Assembly: GCA_003640385.1 (NCBI GenBank)
Contig: RCAB01000179.1
Coordinates: forward strand, 51,635 to 115,634
Source of the DNA: Setaria digitata
Lineage: Eukaryota; Nematoda; Chromadorea; Rhabditida; Setariidae
Length of the DNA stretch: 64,000 nucleotides
Reading direction: 5' to 3'
Part shown: in pieces, positions 50,085 through 62,159 of the stretch
How positions within the stretch are numbered: the stretch's first letter is position 1
Layout of the letters: each line of letters opens with the position of its first letter
The notes under the pieces: model-generated
What the model saw: only the letters and a program-made list of their open reading frames with translations
Databases searched by the model: none
Told to the model about the DNA's origin: nothing
Made by a program: the position numbers and the translations under genes

Positions 50085-50629
50085 TACCACCCTTATTATA
50101 ATCATATGGCATCATATCGGCTTCTTAAAAAAAAAAAAAAAAAAAAAATAAAGAGAGAGAGAAAAAAAAAAGGCTAGCTATGAGAGTAAACTTTTGCAAC
50201 ATTGTTCAACTTAAACTTTAAGGTACTTTGAGTCCAGTACTTTCCTAATTTTCATGCCTTAAGATTTTTGAGAATTTCTAGATCGTTTTGTAAAATTCCA
50301 GGAATAAACTTCCAGTCCTATACCACAGCTTTTATTGATAACAGCTTGCTTTTATCATATCTCAACTTCATTCATTATAGTACAACAATTCGATTCGCCA
50401 GCCACATCGGAATACATGATGCACCGACCGTGAAAATCAATCACAAAAGAATATATGTGTGTATATTTATTGAAAGATAATTCTGATCTTGATTTGATTT
50501 CATTGGAATTTTAGGAAATGACCCGTTTCTGAAACAATCAAGTGAAGTTTTGCATCTGTATATGGATAAATGAGGTTACTATTCTCATTTCATAAACCAC
50601 CACTTCTACTCTTCCATACTAAAACTCAC

Positions 50630-50680
50630 ATTATCGAACTGCACAGATTCTGCTCTTCTTGTTCGTGTTGTTGAATCCTC
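50630..50680 (-). other. Orphan exon-like segment
   Basis: On the minus strand, CATCAG precedes 51 bases with no stop in one frame (EDSTTRTRRAESVQFDN), followed by a consensus GTGAGT donor. Its phase does not join any selenocysteine lyase exon. It could be a UTR exon, an unlinked gene fragment or chance. Confidence 0.25.
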
Positions 50681-51507
50681 CTGATGGAGAGAGTTGAAGA
50701 AGAGAGAAATGAAAATGCGTTTAATAATATGATCTGATGAAAAGACATTAAGCTCAAAGTTTATGCAAGATTGAAAGCAGAGAATTAGATTGACGCATAC
50801 CGAAAAAAGGAAAAATTGCACAAGTGTAGAACAGGAATTATATTCAGATTACTAGGATCAGATTCATCGCAATAAGACGATTCGTAGGGTTAATCGTAAC
50901 GATCCTAAGATTATCAGAAGCGCACAAATATATATCTAATAATACGATAACACAGCATGAAAACATCAAATGATAACTTACCAATGCAGACTAAAACATT
51001 TGCAAAATCAAAAGCATAATCAGATAGCAATTTAACATGAAATTATGCGAACACAGGAAATTCAAACTGATCTTTTCTATTGTAATTTTATGGAATTGTA
51101 CGGAAATATAAAATGAGATTGAATGATGGAGAAGGAATGACGAGATGATTGCTGGATAATAAGAATAGAAGGGAAAACAAGATAAAATGATAAGCAAAAG
51201 ATTGCCTGAAGACATAATCAAAAATATCCAGTCTCGAGATACAGAACATGCATGAAGCGCTTTAAATATAGCGCAGAGTATTTTTCTATCTGGACAATTA
51301 ACAGCTAATTAAAGTATTTTTTTAAGATCAATATCACTTTGTAAATGAAAAATTAAGCTATCTAAGAAACATTTGAAAGAAATAAACAGCAATGAGCCAG
51401 TAATTATTCCATTAATAAATTAATAAAGAATATTACAGCATTTGAACCAACAAAGATTTCACACAACATCTCGATCCACAAAATGAATAAAAGTAGGCCA
51501 TATTAAA

Positions 51508-54032
51508 TCAGAAACCAGAAATAGGTCCTTTATTGATGGCATTTAACAGTGAACTACCATATTTACCCATAAACATGATTGCCTTTAATTCATTTACCAC
51601 TCGATCCACTTCATCACATGTAGAATCTCTGCCGAAACTAAATCGCACTGTTCGAAGTGCTAACTCATCATGAATACCGCATGCTGTCAATACCTGAGAA
51701 CATCTGCAACAGAGAACATACAGCAGATAATTTTTCCTTACTGTTTCTCGGAACTGTGCTACTGAATTCATTCACTTTCAAATTCCACTTAAAAAAAAGA
51801 AAAAGAAAACGTAATAATAATTAGTGATTTTCCATTCAAAGAAAAAAATCAGACTGAAATATGACTACCTAAATTAAAATTCTTGCCGATATTAAGCAAC
51901 TTAAATTAATAGAAGCCACAATATACAGAAAACGATTAAATAAAATGGAGGCACTTATTGTATATCACCTTCAGAGACAATTATTTAATATCTAAATACT
52001 TATTCATTGCATGACTATTCTCAATCATCCTAATATATATATATATATATTAGTAGAAAATGAACGAACTGTTGAGTGGCTGCATGGCATGCAGCTCCAG
52101 TACTAGCAATGAATGACTTGCATTTGGAAAGTAATTCGGATGCATCACCTGAATACTTTACAAATGCAACACTACTGGTATTTGGCAAACGCTCCGATTT
52201 TTTGAAATTAATCAAGACTTCATCACCGAGAACTTCCTAAATACAGCAATAATATTGGATGAGTATCTTTGCAATAAAATGAAGTAAAAATTTAGAAAAG
52301 GAATTGGAATGCCGGCCTTATAATATTGTATTGGTCATGGCCACAAAGAAATATAAACTTGATCCAAGCAAAATATATTTAAGCAATTACTTTAAGACGT
52401 TTTTCGAAATAATTCCTTATTTTCTCCATATGTTCCGAATATTCCTGTAGACCAGTCAGTGCCACTTGTGCTGCTTTTCCCAAACCAACAATCATTGGTG
52501 TATTTTCTGTGCTACAAATCAAAAAAAGAATAATCATTCCATAATTCCGATCATTATTTAAGTCTAAATGGTAATACTGGAAGGTCTTGTCTTTGAATGT
52601 TCTGTAATATTTTGCATAAATGGTGATAAATTATTTTGAAAAAGTGATGATTTTCCAGTCAACAATTTTTGTATTAAAAAACAAAGCTGCAAGATCCTGT
52701 ACCCAGCTCGTTTGCCTCGTTCCTGATTGCCACCAAGAAGCATTGCTCTTAGCGGTACCTTCTTTTCAGCTCGTATTACCAATGCACCAATTCGTGGGCC
52801 ATAAAATTTATGCCCTGTCACGGTAACAAAATCAACATTCAAAGAATTCACATTGACATCCATCTTACCAACAGCTTGAGATGCATCACTGTGCACAAAT
52901 ATTCGACCTTCAAATTTTTCTTCACATTTTCTGAAAGCATCAAAATTAGACTGCGTTAAATTAAGTAACGATATTAATCTAAATCATTTAAAGCATCCAT
53001 GCAACATAAGTCTCTTTTTAAATACTAAAAACTATATCCTAAAATTTGCAAATGATCCTAAACCTGGCAATTCCAGCAACTTCAGAAACAGGCTGTATAA
53101 CACCCGTTTCATTGTTCGCTATCATCACTGATACCAAACAAGTTCGATCGCAGAATGCATTCTCCAAATCATCTAATTTTATTCGGCCAGTTGTCGGATC
53201 AATATCGATTTCAGTCAGATCTGATAAGCAAATAGTGATCAAGAAATTGTGCTATTAATGCAATAAGGTTATTATTAAAATGAAGAAAAAAAAATCTACA
53301 ATATACTGCTGAAAAATTCAAATTTCAGAAAATCTATCTCAGATACAAGCAAATCATAATAATTAAATGTAGAAAATAAATTAGCCCAAAAATCGCACTA
53401 ATAAATTTCCTAAAATTAACACTAAAAAAACTTTACCAATTTCTTGTTTCTTTTTCAGATCACGTAAAGGCTCTAAAATTGATGGATGCTCAATAGCGGA
53501 TGTTATAATATGTGGCTTATAGTCTCGTCCCCAGACCGCTTTACGATGCTCAATACAATTATGTATCACCCAATTATTGGTCTAAATAATAATTACTATA
53601 TTCAATTCTAATTATTATAAATAAAACATTTACAATTAAAAGAAACAAAAAAAAAAAAAAGAAGAAAGATGAAAAATGAACCTCAGTTCCACCTGATGTG
53701 AAGAAGACATCGTTGACTGAAACATGCAAAAGTGTACCAACTTCTTTACGTGCTTCTTCAATCACATCCTTTGCTTTTTTCCCTGAATAATTTTCTTCCT
53801 TTTTTTATTTTATGAATTAAATAAAAAAGCAAGTTAACGATAAATGCACATTTATTGATTTAAAGAAAAGAAAAAAAAAAAAACAAAGGAACTTACCAAG
53901 TTCGTTATTACTGCTTGGATTACCCCAAATTTGAAATGCATCTCTTATCGATCGTTCAACATTTTTATCAATTGGTGTTGTTGCATTATAATCCAAATAT
54001 ATCCTTTTCTGCTCTTCAATATACCAAGCCAT
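51508..54032 (-). CDS. SCLY: Selenocysteine lyase
   Basis: Eight minus-strand exons: 53897-54032, 53682-53782, 53437-53581, 53064-53220, 52703-52930, 52391-52511, 52070-52236, 51508-51703. They give 416 aa, close to the ~445 of the human enzyme. It is a PLP enzyme that converts selenocysteine to alanine and releases selenium for reuse. Visible: YLDYNATTP near the start, [16 protein letters not shown], the PLP-lysine motif [29 protein letters not shown], and the active-site loop [14 protein letters not shown] separates SCLY from the NFS1 cysteine desulfurases, which carry an S-x-C-A-S loop. No mitochondrial presequence, so probably cytosolic. The start Met lies 12 nt after a TTTAG acceptor. 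It diverges from NDUFA7 and converges on the BTB-repeat gene. Confidence 0.93.
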
Positions 54033-54046
54033 TCAAGCAATTAGCT
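54033..54046 (-). promoter_or_regulatory. Possible SL trans-splice acceptor of SCLY
   Basis: The minus strand reads TTTAG, with AG at 54045-54046, 12 bases before the start codon. Confidence 0.4.
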
Positions 54047-55317
54047 AAACATCAAATATTTAATTATTTGAATGTTAAAATTAATAAAAACATAGAAGTA
54101 ATGGAATATTATTTTGTGAAATGATTGAGTAGAAGAAAGAAAAGAAAAGCGGTAAATTTTTGAGTGAAAAAGTTGGAATCGAGATAGTTTCTCTCACAAT
54201 TGTTTAGTGAAATAAAAACGAAGTGGAAAAGTTTAGTAATTAAAAAAAAAAAGGAAAGGAGAAAAAATTTCGGAAAATAAACTTTAAAAAGCACTTTTCC
54301 TTCTTACCGAACTAAATTTTGATATAACTGAAATGAATTATTAATTGGAAATGTAAAATCATCTCTAAAGTGTATGATTTATCAGTAATTTTATTATTGC
54401 ATCCGTTAAGAAATCAAATGAAATTAACTGGTTCTAAAATGTTATGCAATGTAATTATCACAAACATCTAGCGTTGTATGCAAGTAATTTAAATATGAAA
54501 TATTATAACCATAATTAACCAGTCAACGTACAACTGAAGAATTCCAATATGAATTATGAAAATTCAAATGAAAAGCAAAACTAATTAAAAAATTGCAATT
54601 TCATTTAATTCATCAATGTGTGCATAATTTACAAAAATAAATTGTTAAAATTTTAAATGGAAAACAAGAAAATAAAATAACTGAAAAACTTGAAACAGAT
54701 AAAAAAAAAAAGAGAAGGATGGAATGATTTTAACGAGAAAAGGCAGCCGCCGGATGAAAATGAACTGAAATTTAATGCGAACAAAATTGTTCTCACTTCT
54801 CTGTCTCTCTTTTTTCGATATTTATTATGATAATGAATTATTTTATTTTAAGACTATCAAATGAAAAGTATAATTTTGTGAATTCAATTAATCTAAATAA
54901 TTAATTAGCCTCTGAAATGTGAATAATTAGTTGTTTGTTTTATTTCCAATGAAAATGAATAATTTGATTCGGTAATATGATTAATAAGAAATGAACAGTT
55001 CGATTCGAATATTTAATTTGATTAATATGAAGTGAATAAGTTGAATGATAAATTTCATTCATGGAAATGACTAATTTTTGAAATGAATTGATTGTAATTA
55101 ATTTTTTACTGCATGAAAATACTTTGAAATTATAGCCACTGGCAATCACTGAAATGACTTTTTCCTACAATTTGTCGTTGTTTTTTTTCTCTCTCTCTCT
55201 CTCTTTTAGTTTGCAATTTTAATGCTGTATATTTCAGTAGCAAAAAAAGAAATAAATCATATTAGAAAAAATCTCATCCATTTTAATACATATATTTAAA
55301 AGTAAACAAAAAAAAAA

Positions 55318-55501
55318 AAAAACATTGTTGCACAAGGATTCTAAAATATTTCTCGAATAATTAACAAAAAAAAAAGAGAAAGACAGGAGAGAGAGAGAGA
55401 GAGAGAAGCNAAAACATTGTTGCACAAGGATTCTAAAATATTTCTCAAATAATTAACAAAAAAAAAAGAGAAAGACAGGAGAGAGAGAGAGAGAGAGAAG
55501 C
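55318..55501. repeat. Direct duplication of ~91 bases at an n join
   Basis: Copies on either side of the n at 55410 differ at one base (ctcgaat vs ctcaaat). Each ends in a GA run, which probably blocked merging of the contig ends. Confidence 0.85.
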
Positions 55502-55974
55502 AAAAAATAAAAAAGGGAAGGATATTGGAACAATAAAGCACGATGGAAGTGGATAAATTAAAATAACAAAAAAAGACAATAAATGACGTTGAGATGTGTT
55601 TATTTCATTGCGGCTCTATGAAAAGCAGAATAGCTCGAAGAGAGAAAGAAAGAAGGAAGCAAGAAAGAGAGGAAGAGAGAGAGAGAGAGAGAGTGGGGAA
55701 GGATGGAGGGGTACATAATTGTGAGGGATTTCAGGGGGCTCGGATGATACGGGGGAGCAGATATGGTAGTTCTGGGGAGTCTTAGAGGATGTAGAGGCGA
55801 GCAAATAGTAACAGCGGATATTAGAGATTGCCTGTATAAGCGGATGTGGCGTTGAAAATTAATCCGAACCACACTAATCTACCGAAAATGCACCATACAG
55901 CTGAAGTTGTGCCATCAGTGTTTGAATTATTTAGGTCGTTAATACTTAAGAAAAGTAATTGAAATATCACCAGG

Positions 55975-56028
55975 AATGGTCTCTTTCCGGAAATGATGAT
56001 TAATGGTCTCTTTCCGGAAATGATGATT
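55975..56028. repeat. 27-base direct duplication upstream of NDUFA7
   Basis: Exact copies at 55975-56001 and 56002-56028, each with the palindrome TTTCCGGAAA. An ATGGCGG motif follows at 56034-56040. No n lies nearby, so this is probably real. The block ends 34 bases before the SL-type acceptor AG at 56061-56062. TTCCGGAA resembles an ETS-type core and AAATGGCGG a YY1-type site; binding is inference. Confidence 0.85.
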
Positions 56029-56052
56029 CGTAAATGGCGGAAAAGGAAATAG

Positions 56053-56070
56053 CATGTTTCAGGTTAAAAA
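56053..56070 (+). promoter_or_regulatory. Probable SL trans-splice acceptor of NDUFA7
   Basis: ATGTTTCAG ends at 56062, eight bases before the start codon at 56071. No upstream coding exon is needed. Confidence 0.55.
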
Positions 56071-57157
56071 ATGACCAGTCGATTACCCAAAATTGCACCA
56101 AAAACGGTGGTTAATCGTACGCAAACACCAATAATGGTGTGGCTACGTGATAAGTTAAATGCAATATATCGAGATCGAGTCACTCCACCACCTGGTCTAC
56201 CAACACCGGACGGCGAGGTCAGTTGTTCATTTCTTGCTTATAATATGAAAAATGTATTGTCAGTTAAGAATTGTACTAGTTATGATAAATGTTCACTTGT
56301 TGTTGTATATAATATTTACAATTGAAATTCGTTTAGTTCATGAAAGCTGTCATTGCTATTCTCATAAAATAATCAGGATACAGTTATTATATCTTATCGA
56401 GATATACAATGAACAGAAGATTGATAAGACAGACTGTTTGAAGTTTATTTGTTAAAAAGCATCATGCATTTTTAGCCATCTAGTTGTTTTTTTTTTGTTG
56501 CAGAGCAAATTTTATGAAATGAATCGTTTCCCGAATACACAAGCTGCACGAAGTCGTCCTCCTGTATCGTTACCTGGTGGTGTTCATCACAAGATATCCG
56601 ATAACTATTATTCGGATAGAGATGCACGACGTGCTGTTCAGCCTCCAAAATGTATCTATGCAGTGGATTCACATGGCCCTGTTTTTAAAAGTCTTACTGG
56701 CGAAACAATAAGGTAATTTGTCCATTTATAATCTTTTGTGGATGTGAGATTTTGAAAAAGGTTTTTATGTAGGCCGTTAGTACTTAAAATTCAAGATGAC
56801 TGCTGACAAATATTCTGGTTTACTTTTTTGCAATTGAGGTGTCAAATTTTATAGGAGGCTTGTATTTCACTCAGAATGAGTGGTTCTCATAATTGTTTCT
56901 ATTGGATCATGCGAGTATACTTTTTGCTTTTATCAATCTTTAGTCTGCTTTTGTAAACTACCTTTTTCTCATATTTTAGTCGTGAAGAAGCAATGAAAGT
57001 CGAAACAGATCCACGAAAAAATTTTGGTCTAGAGGCACCGACTCCAGGCTTCGGATATGCATGGCATCGGAACAAAGAGGATGAATTGACTACGCCAAAG
57101 TATTCTAAAGATTTTGCAGCCCTGGAAAAATACGATAAATTCATGTATAGCAATTAG
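56071..57157 (+). CDS. NDUFA7: NADH:ubiquinone oxidoreductase subunit A7 (complex I B14.5a)
   Basis: Three exons, 56071-56217, 56504-56712 and 56980-57157, give 177 aa. This is an accessory subunit of mitochondrial complex I. The recognised block is RPPVSLPGGVHHKISDNYY followed by a charged R-D-A-R-R and PP, which lines up with the human block P-P-P-x-L-P-x-G-x-x-H-K-L-S-x-N-Y-Y. The N terminus has a short helix with VWLRDKLN, matching the basic start of NDUFA7. The protein is longer than the ~113-aa mammalian subunit, mostly through a C-terminal extension of about 60 residues rich in Gly, Pro and charge. No cleavable presequence is obvious. An AATAAA is at 57363-57368. It diverges from SCLY. 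Confidence 0.85.
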
Positions 57158-57362
57158 GTAAAATGTATTAGTTTTGTAATTTAGACTATGGTTTATTTGT
57201 TTGTATCGGCGAAAAAATGCATAGTTAGTGGAATTTCAAATGTGTGCTGAAGAGAAAGCGTATCGAAACAGTGATATGTTTGTGATTGTGTATTAAGTAC
57301 GATGGTTTCATACACCATTCTTTTTTTTGGTCTTGCTGTTTTATATAAATTTTCATTCAGAA

Positions 57363-57368
57363 AATAAA
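57363..57368 (+). promoter_or_regulatory. Polyadenylation signal of NDUFA7
   Basis: AATAAA about 206 bases after the stop at 57155-57157; the first clear one on this strand. Confidence 0.5.
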
Positions 57369-59338
57369 TTTGTTCATAAATATGCAATTTTGTCATGGAT
57401 TTTAGAGGTGGGTAGTCATTAAAAAATTTCTTCCGTTGATTTTTCCTGGTTTCGAAGAAAGAGCAAACATCATTTGTAACTTTAACATGCAGTAATCTCT
57501 CGGAAATGTGTAATGTCGCAGGATAGGTTCCACATTCTTTTTTTTTTCTCTTTCATTTTCTCTTTCCACTTTTTTTCTTTTTTGAATTTTAATTTAAAGG
57601 AAAGGCGTGAAAGAGGAATGGAAGCTGTCCCTGAAGCATATAAACCCCGAAGGATATTTATCCTCTCCGTAGATACTATCAGGATGTAAGAGAGTTTTAA
57701 CAGGTTGCAGTTTTGCATATATTCTCCCGTCATCCTTCCTCCGCTCTCCTTTTACGGTGACAGAAATTTCGTCGTCTTAAATGGTGGGTGACATGGGAGA
57801 ATGAAGAGATAGTAGCAAAAGAGATGGATGAAATTATGATTTCAAAGCAGGCTGGTTTTTCCATTCATTATAATGATGACGTCAATAATGACGAGAATAC
57901 TGCTACTGGTTGCATAGTATTATGTATGATTTGATTTGATTTGATCTAATCTGATTCGATCAAATCGGATGTTCATAATTTAATTTTTCATCTTTCAAAT
58001 TAAAAATTTTTTTCTCATATCTTTTCTCTTTGCAATTTTTTCCTGTTTTTTTCTCTTTATTATGAAATTTCTATCAGTTATTTATTCATCTCATAATTAT
58101 TTTCTTCCAACAAAACTTCTTCTCATTTCTTTTCTTTTATCCTACATAGAAAGAATGCAATCTGAAAATATTTCAAAAAGCATTTTGCCATTAAAAATTA
58201 TTTCGCTGCTTAATTTACAACTTATTACTAATCAATTCCTGCGAATCTAAATGACGTATTATAATTATTATTTCAGTTCAGTTTTTTTTTTTTTTCCACT
58301 TCTCTCTCTTTTCTTCGCATCATGCTAAGTGAGAAAATGCTCTCTTAATCATAAATTGTATTTCGGTTGAAATGAAATAAAAATTTTGTTTTTTCTCTCA
58401 TGAAGTGAGAAGGCATAAGGAGCTATTAGTTTTAATTATTAGATAAGTAATTTAGTGCTTATCCTCCTCCATCATTGGAAAGTATGAAGCAAATCATTTC
58501 ATATTTAATTTAGCTTAAACCTGTTAAGTGAGGGAGAGAGTAATTTGTATTTTTCTAATTAATTAGTTTGCTATGTTTAACTTAACTCATTTCGCCAGTA
58601 ATTATGAATGTTATATGAAATTCGGTGCTACAGTAAGTAACGGACCGAATAAATCTATATATACATATATATCTATCTATTCAGGAATCTGATATTGTAT
58701 TACAAAAGAAGTAATATAAAGTTGTATCATATCAGTCTTATTTAGTTTAATTCATTTCAATGAATGGTAATATATTCTATTCCAATTCATCACAATTGAT
58801 GGTGGTCTCCGACAGCTATGAAATAAAATTATGTAATTTCTGTACTTCAAAATTTCTTCCACTGTATAATGTGTTAAAATTAATTAATTAGAACAGTGCC
58901 TACCAAATGTTTTCAAAACGAATTACTTTAAATTATAAATAAATTTTCTTGATTTACGACAAGTTTAAGATGTAATCTCAATCACAGATGCCTTACATAT
59001 CTTTCAGATGAGAGTTTTTTTTTTTTTCTCTCTCTCTTATTATTGTCATCATTATCAATGAAATTTTATTTTCAGTTATTATTTTATTACTTTGAATGCT
59101 AATGCCGGAATGATTGTACTTTTTCTGTAAATTTAATATCAATTTGAATCTCAGTTAAAAAAAGAAAAAAACAACAATTTAATTTAAATTGATATTTTTA
59201 ATCTGCTATTACTATTTCAATATGAAAATTCCTGTGGATTAATTTTGCAAAAAAAAAAAAACTGCATAAATTTCAAAATATAAAAAGAAAAAATTTCGAT
59301 TTCATAATTTGTTAAAAGTAAAAGGAAGTAACTTATTT

Positions 59339-59340
<2 letters not shown>

Positions 59341-59370
<30 letters not shown>

Positions 59371-59511
59371 TCTCTCTCTAAAATAGATCAGGATTTTTAT
59401 AGCAAATGTCTAGAATTTTTACATTTATAAAAGGATTCATTTTTCTGTAATAAAATTTATGAACCGGATTTACTGACTGGGTAAAGGAAAAAGAGAGAGA
59501 AAGAAGGAGAG

Positions 59512-59542
<31 letters not shown>

Positions 59543-59640
59543 GGGATGACAAAAGATGGTGACAAAAAGAGGTGACAAAAGAGGGACACGGAAAGGGAGA
59601 GAGAAGACAGGGAAGAATTTTGTTATAAGAGCGGAGACGA
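59341..59640. repeat. CT tract followed by GA-rich tract
   Basis: A pure CT run (59341-59379) is followed about 110 bases later by a GA-rich purine block (59487-59640). The two could pair as a long imperfect stem on one strand. Confidence 0.75.
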
Positions 59641-59916
59641 ACTACTACTATAACCGAAACGAAACGGAATAGTGAAAATAATGGAAGGAGACGAAATTTG
59701 AAGGAGGCCATAGCTGTAATAATCATACCCTTACCCGCGACTACCCCCTTTCCGCCCCGGGATATTCCCGAAATCAGGTTTTTCATCTTCTTCAACATTT
59801 TTTCCTCCTTTTCCATTCCTGTCTTCATCTCTTCGCAATCTTCAATCGTTTTATTGGCTGGCTATCTGTTAGTCTTAATTATCATCATTTTCATCATCAT
59901 TAACAACAACATTATC

Positions 59917-60420
59917 ATTAGTAGTAAATGGTTTTGTTAAATTTTTGTAATTATTATCAGTAATAAATAATTTTGTTAAAATCTTCCTAATTATCATCAT
60001 CATCACCATTAGCATTATTACTACTGTTATGATTAGTAGTAAGTGGTTTTGTAGGATTTTCCTAATTATTATCATTGTTATTATCAACATCATTATCATT
60101 ATCATTATTATTGCAATTATTAGTTGATAGTTTCTGTAAAATTTCCTCGTCCAAGTATGGATGATGAAATACAAAGGAAAGGTGGGAAGAGGAAAATGAT
60201 GAAGGATATATTTTATTACTCATTAATTATCATCAACAGTAACATTAGCATTCACTATTATGATTAGTAGTAAATGGTTTTGTAAAATTTTCTTAATTAT
60301 TATCATCACCAACATTATCATCATTACTACAATTAATAGTAAATAGATTTGTATAATTCCCTCGAGGGTATAAATGTAGGGAAGAGGAAAATGGTGAAAG
60401 ATATATTTTTGTATTATCGG
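59917..60420. repeat. Field of degenerate repeats
   Basis: Several diverged copies of a unit built on 'tagtagtaaatggttttgt' followed by 'cctaattattatcat' occur near 59920, 60036, 60263 and 60335. A second element, 'gggaagaggaaaatg' followed by a gt/at-rich tail, occurs near 60184 and 60376, which indicates an older duplication of ~190 bases. Confidence 0.65.
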
Positions 60421-61064
60421 AAAAGACAGTAATTTTTATTTCGTTCAGTACTCTCGAAACGAAAAAAAAAAAAAAAAAAAGTGCCGGGAATAGTAATCAA
60501 ATTTTTCATTATTATCAGCAATTATAATTGATTAAATGATAAATTAAATACAAAACAACTGACAGCATCGTTCCTAGACATTTTAAATTTCTCATTTTTC
60601 TTTTTTATTTTGAATCACAACAATTTTTTTCATATTAATTACAGTTTAAATATTTTTCTCGTGTTTTTTCTTTTCTATAATTCGTGTCAATGTTGTTTTG
60701 TCTCCCCTTACAATGCATTAGCGATGACCTCTAATCAAAAAATTATCCATGACCTTCTTAGCAAAAAAAAAAAAAAAATCAACTTAAATTATCAATTATA
60801 AATAGAATTTTTTTTCTCTGCATTATCTCACTGCAATAATTTATTAAAAAAAAAAAAAAAAAAAAAGGAATTAATAACTAAATGAATGAACAATCGTGCA
60901 CTATAAAATTATCAATAACATTTTTACTCATTTATTATAATTCAAAATTAAAGAAGAAAATTTAAATGCATGAGAAAAAGTGTGATTTTTTTTTTCCTAA
61001 ATCGCGAAGGCAACGAATAAGTGTTAATTTTTTGTTCACTGAAAAAACAGAAATAGAAGACAGT

Positions 61065-61332
61065 GCAATAATTAACAATTATTAGCCGTGATAAAATATT
61101 TAATTATATTGTCACAAAAGAGAAAATGCATTGTTATAATTAAAAATTAATACAAAAATACTATTTTGGAATGATTAGAACAGCATGGAAAAATCAACAT
61201 ATTATATATTATCTGTTGATGAAACTAAATGATTTGTCCCATTAGAAATTAGCAATTAATAAAAACAGTGGTTTATAAGGATTGGAAAATTAATAGCAAA
61301 AAAAGCAATAATTAACAATTATTAGCCGTGAT
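61065..61332. repeat. 28-base direct repeat pair, 240-base spacing
   Basis: The sequence beginning GCAATAATTAACAATTATTA and ending GCCGTGAT is identical at 61065-61092 and 61305-61332. Its first part is palindromic (AATAATTAACAATTATT is near-symmetric). The spacer is unrelated AT-rich DNA. Confidence 0.8.
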
Positions 61333-62159
61333 GAGTGACAGTAATTAGTGGCAGCAATCAATAATGATAATAATTAGCATTAAACAGCAATACGAGTAAT
61401 TTAATTAATTACGAGGAATAGTAACTGGTAGCCAGTGATAGGAATAGTAATTCGTGATTGTTGATACTAATTAATGATTAATAATTAGCAATGATAGTAA
61501 CAATTAAAAATAATGCTATTCAGTAATAATAATAATAATAGCAATATTAGGAATAATAAATTAAATTATAATATTAAAATAAGAAATAAATAGTAGATAA
61601 TAAAGCTACTTAAGGTTGGTTATTCCTTTTTTTTATACAATTAAAAACAATAATAATTGTCAGTGACTGACAAATGAACTGCATCGATAATTAGTTAGTA
61701 ATTGTGACTGATCAATAATGCTTAATTAATTATTATGATTATCAGCATGTTAATAAGAATAATAATAAGCAATATTAAACAAATAAATAAACAAGTATAT
61801 GCATAGGTAAGTGGGAATTTTTAAACTTCAAATCAATTTCAGTTTTTTTTTCTATCGAACTTGATTTTTTTCCAAATTAACTCCGTTTATATTTAATTTC
61901 AATTTAACCGAACAAAAATGAATAAAAAATTACTAAACTAATTATACTTCCTTTCGTTTTAACTTTCGATTAGTTCAATTAATTGATCTAATCAAAATTT
62001 TTATCATTCCTTCATTAAACAATTCCTTTGCTGACATCACATAATTTGTGCAAATAAAACAAACTTTCCTTTGATAATAAAAAGGATTATTTCAAATGAA
62101 TGAAACTTTTAAATAATAACAAATGATTGATGTTCAACATCGATATCGTACAAATATGT

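Larger units (their letters stand above)
50058..51507. other. Spacer between convergent genes
   Basis: Contains the 3' ends of the BTB-repeat gene (+) and selenocysteine lyase (-). Possible exon-like pieces: 50630-50680 on the minus strand (17 codons between AG and GTGAGT), and plus-strand frames after acceptors near 50383 and 50514. None could be linked into a gene. Confidence 0.5.
54033..56070. other. Divergent promoter region of SCLY and NDUFA7
   Basis: AT-rich on the left. From about 55180 it carries CT/GA tracts, an n-marked duplication (55318-55501), a GA-rich block (about 55630-55760), and just upstream of NDUFA7 a 27-base direct duplication. No coding exon seen. Confidence 0.6.

Noticed and set aside
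51508..54032. NFS1-type cysteine desulfurase
   Set aside because: The active-site loop is GAACH and the block [12 protein letters not shown] with GGNQER..GTENTP is the selenocysteine lyase pattern; there is also no mitochondrial presequence.
59457..59828. 123-codon minus-strand frame
   Set aside because: It runs through GA/CT microsatellites; composition is low-complexity and there is no domain.
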